Shown here: in pieces, positions 1 through 6,481 of the stretch
How the letters are laid out: each line of letters begins with the position of its first letter
Numbering within the stretch: the stretch's first letter is position 1
Assembly (NCBI GenBank): GCA_964602475.1
Contig: CAZRRN010000061.1
Span: 1 to 14,151 of the forward strand
Length of the DNA: 14,151 bases
Direction: 5' to 3'
DNA from: SZUA-448 sp964602475
Lineage (GTDB): Bacteria > Bacillota > Clostridia > Lachnospirales > Lachnospiraceae
Notes under the pieces: generated by a model
The model's database searches: none
Told to the model about the DNA's origin: nothing
Seen by the model: the letters and a program-made list of their open reading frames with translations, nothing else
Position numbers and translations under genes: made by a program

Positions 1-24
1 CTGGCAGAAGAATATGCAAAATAA
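1..24 (+). CDS. 3' tail of an unidentified upstream gene (partial)
   Basis: Reading from base 1 gives LAEEYAK followed by TAA at 22-24. This looks like the helical, charged end of a protein whose body lies left of the window. It would sit 26 bases before the preferred hisC start, a normal operon spacing. Seven codons cannot identify a family, and a chance reading frame is possible. Confidence 0.3.
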   Translation: MAEEYAK

Positions 25-50
25 AACAATGTTTTGGAATGGAGAGCAAC

Positions 51-1106
51 GTGGGAAACTGGAAGGACAACCTTAGAAAAATACAGCCGTATACTCCGGG
101 AGAACAGCCGGAACGGACGGATATCATCAAGCTGAATACCAATGAAAATCCTTATCCGCCTGCACCGGGTGTGGAACGAGCAGTCAGGGAATTTGAAACT
201 GACCGGCTGCGGCTTTATCCAAATATCAAGGGTCAGTCGATTGTTGAAGCCCTTGCAGAGTTTTACGGGCGTAACGAAGATGAAATCTTTGTCGGAGTCG
301 GTTCGGATGATGTGCTTGCAACTGCATTTATGGCGCTGTTTAACTCGAAGCTTCCGATCCTGTTTCCTGATGTGACCTACTCCTTTTATGATGTCTGGGC
401 AGAGCTGTTTCGGATTCCGTACCGACAACTGCCGCTGACGGAGGAATTTCGTATTCGTGCAGAGGATTATCGCATTCCGAACGGAGGAATTGTGATTGCA
501 AATCCAAATGCACCGACATCTCTCGCAGAGCCACTGACCTTTATCGAAGATATTCTGATACATAATCAGGATTCAGTTGTGATAGTGGATGAAGCCTATG
601 TAGATTTTGGAGGCGAATCGGCACTTGCACTTACGGAGATCTATAAGAATCTGCTTGTAGTACAGACTTTTTCGAAGTCCCGCTCTATGGCAGGGATGCG
701 TGTCGGTTTTGCAATAGGAAATCCGGAGCTGATTCGTGCGCTTAACGATGTTAAGTACTCGTACAATTCTTATACCATGAACCAGCCTTCGTTGGTTTTT
801 GCTGTGGAAGCAGTTCGTGACCGGGATTATTTTGAAGCAACGCTTCGGAAAGTAATTACTACGCGTGAAGAGGCGAAGCTCCGTCTTGAAGAGCTTGGTT
901 TTCATGTACTTGACTCAAGAACAAACTTTCTTTTTGTGACGCATAAAACAATGCCGGCGGAAGTGCTGTATGCCAGACTGCGGGAACAGAATATTCTGGT
1001 ACGTCACTTTAAGAAGCCAAGAATAGATAATTATCTGAGAATTACAATCGGTACTGAAGAACAGATGAATCAGCTTTACCGCGCTTTAAGATATTGTATC
1101 GGATAA
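51..1106 (+). CDS. hisC: Histidinol-phosphate aminotransferase (HisC), PLP-dependent class I/II
   Basis: Fold type I aminotransferase that converts imidazole-acetol phosphate and glutamate to histidinol phosphate and 2-oxoglutarate in cytosolic histidine synthesis; family members may also act on aromatic keto acids. Seen: LNTNENPYPP near the N-terminus, ANPNAPT around residue 151, DEAYVDF around 180 (cofactor Asp and Tyr), and FSKSRSMAGMRVGFA with the PLP-binding lysine at about 209, then a C-terminal small domain with LRITIG. Start choice: the frame stays open to the left edge and an ATG lies at 39, but that ATG has no ribosome site. GTG at 51 has GGAG at 41-44 six bases before it and places the conserved Trp at residue 4, as in relatives, giving 351 residues. 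No other his gene is visible. Family assignment is firm; substrate range is inferred. Confidence 0.92.
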   Translation: MGNWKDNLRKIQPYTPGEQPERTDIIKLNTNENPYPPAPGVERAVREFETDRLRLYPNIKGQSIVEALAEFYGRNEDEIFVGVGSDDVLATAFMALFNSKLPILFPDVTYSFYDVWAELFRIPYRQLPLTEEFRIRAEDYRIPNGGIVIANPNAPTSLAEPLTFIEDILIHNQDSVVIVDEAYVDFGGESALALTEIYKNLLVVQTFSKSRSMAGMRVGFAIGNPELIRALNDVKYSYNSYTMNQPSLVFAVEAVRDRDYFEATLRKVITTREEAKLRLEELGFHVLDSRTNFLFVTHKTMPAEVLYARLREQNILVRHFKKPRIDNYLRITIGTEEQMNQLYRALRYCIG

Positions 1107-1227
1107 ATTAAAGTTTGGCAGGCTGATTTGACTAATTATGGGATCTAAAAACCACAAAATCGACACATAACATAAAAAGCGAATATCCAAGACTAAAAAT
1201 CCACAAATAGTGACGAACAAATAGAAA

Positions 1228-1256
1228 TTGACAAAAAGCAAAATCAATAGTACAAT
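1228..1256 (+). promoter_or_regulatory. Sigma-A type promoter for the cheR-cheB-cheY operon
   Basis: TTGACA at 1228-1233, a 17-base spacer and TACAAT at 1251-1256, within an AT-rich 180-base gap. Transcription should begin near 1263, leaving a leader of about 48 bases before the preferred cheR start. No sigma-28 type TAAA/CCGATA pair was found here, so the adaptation genes look vegetatively expressed rather than tied to late flagellar timing. No clear hairpin terminator for hisC was seen in the gap. Confidence 0.8.
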
Positions 1257-1310
1257 ATATAAGTCAGAGGACAACAGATTAATTATGGAATGATACGGAA
1301 GAAGGCTATT

Positions 1311-2117
1311 GTGGAGATAACAAATCAGGAATTTCATCAGATAACACAGTTCGTAAAACATAATTACGGAGTTGATCTGACGGAAAAAAGAGCGCTTGTT
1401 GAAGGCAGACTCTCAAATCACCTGGAAAAGAACGGCTTTCGTACATATTCGGAATATATGAAGCTGGTTATTGGGAATCCCTTCGGAGAAGAAGCTTCGG
1501 GGCTTGTGAATCTGCTTACCACGAATCATACTTTTTTTTTGCGGGAAGCAAAACACTTTAATTTCTTGAGGGAAGCTGCATTACCGGAGCTGATCAGACG
1601 CGAACGCTCCTCAAGGGATCTCGGAATATGGTCTGCCGCTTCTTCCAGTGGGGAAGAAGCCTACACAATTGCTATGGTTCTTCGGGATACCTTTCGGACA
1701 GAAAGAGAAAAATGGGACACCACGATTCTTGCAACGGATATTTCGCAAAGAGCCCTGTCGGCGGCACGAACCGGAATATTTAATTCTGAGCAGGTCAGTA
1801 ACCTGCCGAAGAGCTGGCTCGGCAATTATTTTAATAAAATCGGAGAAGAACAATATGAGCTTTGTTCAGAAATAAAAAAGCAGGTTATATTCCGATATTT
1901 TAACCTGATGGAGACCTTTCCGTTTCGTCGCAAATTCCATATTGTGTTTTTGCGTAATGTTATGATATACTTTGATGAGGAAACAAAAGCGCAGCTGTTG
2001 AATAAAGTGTATGATGTTATGGAACCCGGAGGATTTCTTTTTATCGGGACAACGGAGATTATTGACAAGTCACGATCCGCATTTGTATATTTACAGCCTT
2101 CCATTTACCGAAAATAA
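1311..2117 (+). CDS. cheR: Chemotaxis protein methyltransferase CheR
   Basis: S-adenosylmethionine-dependent enzyme that methylates glutamates on the cytoplasmic helices of chemoreceptors, opposing CheB. Seen: an N-terminal helical CheR domain (to about residue 70), the signature TTNHTFFLRE at 70-79 (relatives have TTNxTxFFRE), the SAM loop WSAASSSGEEAYTIAM at 107-122, an acidic residue after strand 2 (LATD, 143), and LRNVMIYFDEE from about 214. Start choice: the frame opens at ATG 1290, but that codon has no ribosome site. GTG at 1311 is preceded by AAGAAGG with five bases between and yields the family-like start EITNQEF, 268 residues. It is 27 bases from cheB and is the first gene of the operon. 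Function confidence is high; the start is moderately sure. Confidence 0.95.
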   Translation: MEITNQEFHQITQFVKHNYGVDLTEKRALVEGRLSNHLEKNGFRTYSEYMKLVIGNPFGEEASGLVNLLTTNHTFFLREAKHFNFLREAALPELIRRERSSRDLGIWSAASSSGEEAYTIAMVLRDTFRTEREKWDTTILATDISQRALSAARTGIFNSEQVSNLPKSWLGNYFNKIGEEQYELCSEIKKQVIFRYFNLMETFPFRRKFHIVFLRNVMIYFDEETKAQLLNKVYDVMEPGGFLFIGTTEIIDKSRSAFVYLQPSIYRK

Positions 2118-2144
2118 CCTGAATCAATACAACGGAGGAACAGG

Positions 2145-3173
2145 ATGCGAACAATCAGAGTATTGGTTGTTGAAGATTCAATGGTATTTCGTGAACTTCT
2201 GGTGAACGGAATTAATAAGGATCCGAATCTGGAGGTAGTAGCGGTTGCACAGGACGCCTATGAAGCCCGTGACGAAATCATTCGGTGCAGACCGGATGTT
2301 ATGACGCTGGATGTTGAGCTTCCGAGAATGTCCGGAATCGAATTTATACGACGGCTGCTTCCGCAGTATGCGATCCCGATTGTTGTGGTAAGCGCTCTGA
2401 ATGCAAAGGTATTTGATGCTCTTGAAGCCGGTGCGGTTGACTTTGTTAATAAACCGCAGGCGATGACACCGGATGATATTGAAGCGTTCATTCTTCGGGA
2501 GCTGAATACCAAGATTAAGATTGCATCCATGGCACGGCTTGACAGAAAACAGACGCAAGAGCATTTCCCCGTTACAAGAGACGGAAGCGATTTCGGAGAC
2601 AGTATCATAGCAATCGGAGCCTCTACCGGAGGAACCGAAGCAATTGTCGATGTTATAGAACGTTTTAACCAGGATATTCCGGGAATTGTTGTTGTACAGC
2701 ATATGCCACCCGGATTCACAGCGATGTACGCGGATCGTCTGAATAAACAATGTGCAGTCGCGGTAAAAGAAGCAGCAAGCGGTGATGTTGTCAGAAAAGG
2801 ACAGGTACTGATTGCGCCGGGAGACAAACACTTACGGCTGATCCGTGTAGGAGATTCATATAAAGTGGAATGCCGGGAAGGCGAAAAAGTCAGTGGACAC
2901 TGTCCGTCAGTGGATGTTCTTTTTAATTCGGTAGCGAAGGCAGCAGGGAATAAAGCGGTCGGAGTTCTGTTGACAGGGATGGGAGCGGACGGAGCAAAGG
3001 GTCTGCTTGAAATGCGAAGAGCAGGCGCAGTTACCATAGGGCAGGATGAAGCAAGCTGTGTTGTATATGGAATGCCAAAGGTAGCTTATCAGATTGGAGC
3101 AGTACAGTATCAGGTCAGCCTTGACCGTGTTGCGGATAAGGTTTGTGCGGTACTGAGAAATAAAGCAAAATAA
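2145..3173 (+). CDS. cheB: Protein-glutamate methylesterase/glutaminase CheB (receiver + esterase)
   Basis: Two-domain response regulator that removes methyl groups from chemoreceptors and deamidates receptor glutamines; phosphorylation by CheA activates it. Receiver domain, residues 1-120: acidic pocket E10/D11, phospho-accepting D56 in LDVELPRMSG, S83 and K103 of VNKP. A linker follows (about 120-150), then the esterase domain with the Ser-His-Asp triad: S160 in GASTGG, H186 in QHMPPGF, D282 in TGMGADG. All key residues are present and the 342-residue length is normal. Ribosome site GGAGG at 2134-2138, six bases before ATG. Lies 27 bases after cheR and 22 bases before the cheY-like gene. 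Its usual activator CheA is not intact in this window. Confidence 0.97.
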   Translation: MRTIRVLVVEDSMVFRELLVNGINKDPNLEVVAVAQDAYEARDEIIRCRPDVMTLDVELPRMSGIEFIRRLLPQYAIPIVVVSALNAKVFDALEAGAVDFVNKPQAMTPDDIEAFILRELNTKIKIASMARLDRKQTQEHFPVTRDGSDFGDSIIAIGASTGGTEAIVDVIERFNQDIPGIVVVQHMPPGFTAMYADRLNKQCAVAVKEAASGDVVRKGQVLIAPGDKHLRLIRVGDSYKVECREGEKVSGHCPSVDVLFNSVAKAAGNKAVGVLLTGMGADGAKGLLEMRRAGAVTIGQDEASCVVYGMPKVAYQIGAVQYQVSLDRVADKVCAVLRNKAK

Positions 3174-3195
3174 TAACAAACAAGGAGAAGAATCT

Positions 3196-3588
3196 ATGAA
3201 AATTTTGATCGCGGAGGATGATTTTGCCAGCAGAAAATTTATGCTTCGTTTCCTATCGAAATACGGAGAGTGTGATATTACTGTAGACGGATTGGAGGCA
3301 GTGGATGCGTTTTTAATGGCATTGGAATCCGGAGCAGGATATGATTTGGTCTGCCTTGATATTATGATGCCTGCACTCGACGGATATCAGGCATTAAAAG
3401 CAATTCGGGACATTGAAAAGGAAAAAAAGATTCCGGAAGAAAAACGTGCCAAGATTATTATGACAACAGCCCTGAACGAAGGACGTAATGTTACAAAGGC
3501 ATTTGAACTAGGCTGTGTGGCTTATGCAGGAAAGCCGATTGATCAGGAAAAATTTGAGAATGTATTAAGAAAAATTGAACTGATTTGA
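3196..3588 (+). CDS. CheY-like single-domain response regulator
   Basis: Stand-alone receiver domain of 130 residues. Seen: acidic pair D8/D9, phospho-accepting D55 in CLDIMMPALDGY, switch threonine T90/T91 in IIMTTAL and invariant K113 in GKPI. The stretch between helix 3 and strand 4 is lengthened and highly charged (about residues 71-86, KEKKIPEEKR), seen in a subgroup of stand-alone receivers and not typical of enteric CheY. No output domain follows. AAGGAG at 3182-3187 lies eight bases before ATG. As the last gene of the cheR-cheB operon it could be the motor-binding CheY or a phosphate sink; the sequence alone does not separate these, so no symbol is given. Confidence 0.93.
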   Translation: MKILIAEDDFASRKFMLRFLSKYGECDITVDGLEAVDAFLMALESGAGYDLVCLDIMMPALDGYQALKAIRDIEKEKKIPEEKRAKIIMTTALNEGRNVTKAFELGCVAYAGKPIDQEKFENVLRKIELI

Positions 3589-3623
3589 CAGAAAACTACT
3601 TAATTAATTGAACTAAATGTTGC

Positions 3624-3667
3624 AAACCCCTAAGGACGGAAGCTTCATTCTGACCTCAGGGGTTTTT
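3624..3667 (+). terminator. Intrinsic terminator after the cheR-cheB-cheY operon
   Basis: Arms AAACCCCTAAGG (3624-3635) and CCTCAGGGGTTT (3654-3665) pair over 12 positions with a single mismatch, around an 18-base loop that itself holds the small palindrome GAAGCTTC. The right arm runs into TTTTT at 3663-3667. It lies 36 bases after the cheY-like stop and cleanly separates this operon from the CheA-fragment unit. Confidence 0.9.
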
Positions 3668-3769
3668 GTTGTATGAATAATCATTTCTGTTATTTATTAT
3701 TCGCATTATAATAAGAAACAAATATAACCACAATTCTATGAAACATGTAGTAATAAAGCAATGTAAAAC

Positions 3770-3798
3770 TTGACTAACATAATTAAAAGTGATATTAT
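3770..3798 (+). promoter_or_regulatory. Sigma-A type promoter for the CheA-fragment/MCP unit
   Basis: TTGACT at 3770-3775, a 17-base spacer and TATTAT at 3793-3798, giving a start near 3805 and a leader of about 90 bases. It lies between the terminator at 3624-3667 and the ribosome site GGAGGTG at 3885-3891. The rest of the 307-base gap between genes (3589-3895) is AT-rich; I see no further gene or sigma-28 promoter in it. Confidence 0.72.
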
Positions 3799-3895
3799 AC
3801 ATTCATATGAGACATTTTGTGAAATAAATACACTAACACGAATGTTTCATACCACAAATACTGTACTAATACGAGAAAATACATGGAGGTGCCGA

Positions 3896-4516
3896 ATGGA
3901 AGAGAACTTCATCACAGAAGGCATGATGGAAATGTTTCTGTACGAAAGCGGACAGATGCTTGAGCAGTTGGAAACAATTGCACTAGAGTGTGAAAAGGAG
4001 AAAACACTTTCTGAAAGCAGCGTCAATGAAATCTTTCGTATTATGCACACCATCAAAGGTTCCTCCGGTATTATGATGTATACGGATATAACAAAATGTT
4101 CCCATTCGCTTGAGGATGTATTTTACTATATTCGCGAATCAAAGCCGACCGATGTCCCGATAGATAAGCTGGTTGCAATTATTCTTGATGCCGATGATTT
4201 TATAAAAAATGAGTTGGAAAAGATAAAGAACGGGCAGGCGGCAGACGGCAGTTCGGAAGAGCTTGTTTCAAAAATGAATACCTTTCTTGATTTGCTTAAA
4301 AACAAGATTACCGCGAGCGGAGCAGAGCTGCCGCCTGAGAATCTGTATTCGGAGCCGGAAAAGTATTACATTTCGCCGGTTATGAATCCAAATAGTAAAT
4401 TTTACATAATTAACATTTACTACCGCAGTGATACTGAGATGGCAAACATCAGGGCATACACTGCCGTGTATTCACTAAAGGAAGTGGCGGAAGACATTCG
4501 TTATGCACACGGTTGA
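3896..4516 (+). CDS. cheA: N-terminal fragment of chemotaxis histidine kinase CheA (P1/HPt + partial P2 only)
   Basis: CheA is the cytoplasmic kinase that autophosphorylates on a His in P1 and passes phosphate to CheY and CheB. This 206-residue protein has the P1/HPt domain with phospho-accepting H51 in MHTIKGSSG, a linker (about 110-165), and the opening of a CheA P2 domain (residues 166-203: FYIINIYYRSDTEMANIRA, then SLKEVAEDIRY). It ends at TGA 4514-4516 inside P2. Full CheA proteins run to roughly 650-750 residues; the dimerisation (P3), ATP-binding kinase (P4) and CheW-like (P5) domains are missing. GGAGGTG at 3885-3891, six bases before ATG 3896, fixes the start; the frame continues upstream to TTG 3770, but that codon is the -35 box. 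The protein cannot autophosphorylate, though P1 could accept phosphate from another CheA. Truncated gene, probably by deletion at about 4500. Confidence 0.85.
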   Translation: MEENFITEGMMEMFLYESGQMLEQLETIALECEKEKTLSESSVNEIFRIMHTIKGSSGIMMYTDITKCSHSLEDVFYYIRESKPTDVPIDKLVAIILDADDFIKNELEKIKNGQAADGSSEELVSKMNTFLDLLKNKITASGAELPPENLYSEPEKYYISPVMNPNSKFYIINIYYRSDTEMANIRAYTAVYSLKEVAEDIRYAHG

Positions 4517-5805
4517 TTAGTGAAGGGGATAATCACGTTGATGCAGCAGGATATAAAAACCATTTCACGACCGGAATAATGATTTTAATTCTGGTGATTG
4601 TAGTGATATTTGGTATTGTTGCTGCAGTGGTCATGATTCGCCAGATAAAAATGCCGCTGCTGACGCTGACTGAAATTGCAGACCGCATGGCTCTTGGTGA
4701 AGCTGATGTTGAAATTAATAAAATCAGGGATGATGAAATCGGAAAGCTTTCTGACAGTATGAAGCGGATGATTGAGAATATTAAAATGCAGAATGCTGCA
4801 GCACAGGAGATTGCGGTGGGGAATCTTCAGATTGAAGTAAAAACCGCGTCCGAAAAGGATATTCTAAGCCATACACTAAAGAAACTGGTTGCAGATAATA
4901 ATGAAGCACTTGGCAGCATGAAGGAGGCAACACTGCAGGTAGCTTCCGGAGCGGAGGAGGTCGCATCGGCAAGTCAGTCGCTGGCGCAGGGTTCAACAGA
5001 ACAGGCAAGCGCTATTCAGCAGATTACCGCTTCCATTGATGAGATTGCAAACAGAACCAAGGTAAATGCGCAAGATGCAAATGAAGCAAATAAGCTTGTA
5101 GAAAGCGCGAAAAGCGGAGCGGTACGCGGCAATGAGCGAATGAATGAAATGATTAAAGCTATGGAGGAAATCAATGAATCTTCGTTCAATATATCGAAGA
5201 TTATGAAGGTCATTGACGATATTGCCTTCCAGACAAATATTCTGGCATTGAATGCGGCTGTAGAAGCAGCACGTGCCGGTCAGCACGGAAAGGGGTTTGC
5301 CGTGGTGGCAGATGAAGTAAGAAGCCTTGCAGGAAAGAGCGCTCAGGCAGCCAGTGAAACAGCAGAACTGATTGAGGACTCGATTAAAAAGGTCGGAAAC
5401 GGCTCTAAACTGGCAGAGGAAACGGCAGCAGCATTGAACGAGATAGTTCAGGCGATTGATAAGATTGTTACTCTTACCAGCTCCATCGCTTCAGCCTCCA
5501 ACGAACAGGCCACTGCGGTAACGCAGATTGATCAGGCGATTTCGCAGGTATCACAGGTTGTACAGACAAATTCTTCAACAAGTGAAGAATTTGCAGCTGC
5601 AAGTGAGCAGCTGTCCGCACAGGCTGAAAAGCTGAAAGAAATGATCGGAAAATACCGCCTGAAGGAGGCCGGTTACGGAAGAGACTACTACAGCAGTTCA
5701 CATACAGGCAGCAATACCTCACGTCCGGGACAAAAACTATCCGGCTATCTTGAAGCAGCTGAAACACCTGTAATATCACTCGAGGATGGGTTCGGGAAAT
5801 ACTAA
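4513..5805 (+). CDS. 5'-truncated methyl-accepting chemotaxis protein (one TM, HAMP, signalling domain)
   Basis: Receptor that controls CheA through its cytoplasmic hairpin. Reading from TTG 4513: a short acidic segment (1-18), one membrane helix (21-43, IMILILVIVVIFGIVAAVVM), HAMP (about 44-97) and a second HAMP-like stretch (about 98-130), a long methyl-accepting coiled coil, and the invariant tip around 236-273 (IAFQTNILALNAAVEAARAG, then FAVVADEVR). Candidate methylation regions lie near 146-166 and 328-370. A 50-residue tail ends in DGFGKY, with no NWETF-type tether. The first helix and extracellular sensor domain, expected ahead of HAMP in a transmembrane MCP, are absent. TTG 4513 overlaps the CheA-fragment stop (TTGA), so it may be translated by coupling; ATG 4579 is another possible start, but neither has a clear ribosome site. 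The front end is a remnant and expression is uncertain; the signalling domain is unmistakable. Confidence 0.88.
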   Translation: MISEGDNHVDAAGYKNHFTTGIMILILVIVVIFGIVAAVVMIRQIKMPLLTLTEIADRMALGEADVEINKIRDDEIGKLSDSMKRMIENIKMQNAAAQEIAVGNLQIEVKTASEKDILSHTLKKLVADNNEALGSMKEATLQVASGAEEVASASQSLAQGSTEQASAIQQITASIDEIANRTKVNAQDANEANKLVESAKSGAVRGNERMNEMIKAMEEINESSFNISKIMKVIDDIAFQTNILALNAAVEAARAGQHGKGFAVVADEVRSLAGKSAQAASETAELIEDSIKKVGNGSKLAEETAAALNEIVQAIDKIVTLTSSIASASNEQATAVTQIDQAISQVSQVVQTNSSTSEEFAAASEQLSAQAEKLKEMIGKYRLKEAGYGRDYYSSSHTGSNTSRPGQKLSGYLEAAETPVISLEDGFGKY

Positions 5806-5810
5806 AACTA

Positions 5811-5877
5811 GGACTCAGAGCAGCAATGCCGGATGCTGACATTGATATCAATGGAGCTGCGTCTGCCGGCTGAGTCC
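5811..5877. other. Inverted-repeat region between convergent MCP and queH genes
   Basis: Outer arms GGACTCAG (5811-5818) and CTGAGTCC (5870-5877), inner GCAGC/GCTGC, and a perfect 14-base palindrome CATTGATATCAATG at 5840-5853 can fold into one long interrupted hairpin. It spans the queH stop at 5848-5850. Read leftward (queH direction) the outer stem is followed by TAGTTTTAG, so a weak terminator for queH is possible. Rightward no T run follows. Function is inferred; a bidirectional terminator is the simplest reading. Confidence 0.4.
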
Positions 5878-6480
5878 GGAATAAATACATCCGCAGTAAT
5901 TCTGGCGGTAGAGATCATATTCCCTTGAAAGCTCAATGGAACGCTTGTAACCCTCCCGTTTTTTGAAATCAGAAGGTAAATAAAAGATATGATAGAAATC
6001 GGCGAGGCTCTCGCCGATTTCGTTTAGTTTCGCGGCATTTTTCAACGGACTGATGCTGAGAGTCGTTGTAAAGTAATCAAAGTTACCGGCAGCAGCAAGC
6101 TCTGCTGCTTTAGCAAGGCGCAGCCGGTAACAGCGAAAGCAACGCTCCCCGCCCTCGGGAAGCTGTTCGAGACCCTTGGCAATTGAGAAAAAATTCTCGG
6201 GGTCATAAGGACCTTCTGAAAAGCTGACTGGATGTTTTACCGGAAGCTCAAGAATCAGCCGCTTTTGTTCCGCTATACGCTTGTTATATTCCTCGACCGG
6301 AGAAATATTCGGGTTATAATAAAAAAGTGTAATTGAAAAAAAGTTGGACAGATATTCAAGAACGTAGCTTGAACAGGGAGCACAACAGCTATGAAGCAGG
6401 AGGGTCGGAACCACCTGCTTCTTTTCTGCGTCTTCTATAATATAATCGAGCTCTTTTTGATAATTACGTGTCTGCTGCAT
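5848..6480 (-). CDS. queH: Epoxyqueuosine reductase QueH
   Basis: Reduces epoxyqueuosine to queuosine in the wobble position of GUN-anticodon tRNAs; the non-cobalamin counterpart of QueG, using iron-sulfur chemistry. Family features seen: LLHSCCAPC at 28-36 (C32, C33, C36), RCFRCYRLRL (C114, C117), TTTLSISPLKN around 138-148, and the C-terminal NYCGCIYS with C196 and C198. Length of 210 residues is usual. ATG at 6480 follows the upstream topoisomerase stop by one base (TAAG-ATG). The nearest purine-rich site, AAGGTG, is over ten bases upstream, so translation probably relies on coupling to the preceding gene. Converges on the MCP gene. The identification is firm; its grouping with topoisomerase genes has no evident functional reason. 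Confidence 0.95.
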   Translation of the reverse strand: MQQTRNYQKELDYIIEDAEKKQVVPTLLLHSCCAPCSSYVLEYLSNFFSITLFYYNPNISPVEEYNKRIAEQKRLILELPVKHPVSFSEGPYDPENFFSIAKGLEQLPEGGERCFRCYRLRLAKAAELAAAGNFDYFTTTLSISPLKNAAKLNEIGESLADFYHIFYLPSDFKKREGYKRSIELSREYDLYRQNYCGCIYSGLSRQTQLH

Positions 6481-6481
6481 C

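Noticed and set aside
1185..1200. GCGAATAT as a sigma-28 -10 element before cheR
   Set aside because: Only six of eight positions match and no TAAA lies at the required distance; a much better sigma-A promoter is present just downstream.
2258..3037. Long minus-strand open frame opposite cheB
   Set aside because: It is antisense to a fully convincing CheB, with low-complexity Ser/Thr/Ile-rich translation and no family motifs.
3770..3895. N-terminal extension of the CheA fragment starting at TTG 3770
   Set aside because: TTG 3770 is part of the -35 box, the extension has no CheA similarity, and ATG 3896 has GGAGGTG at the right distance.
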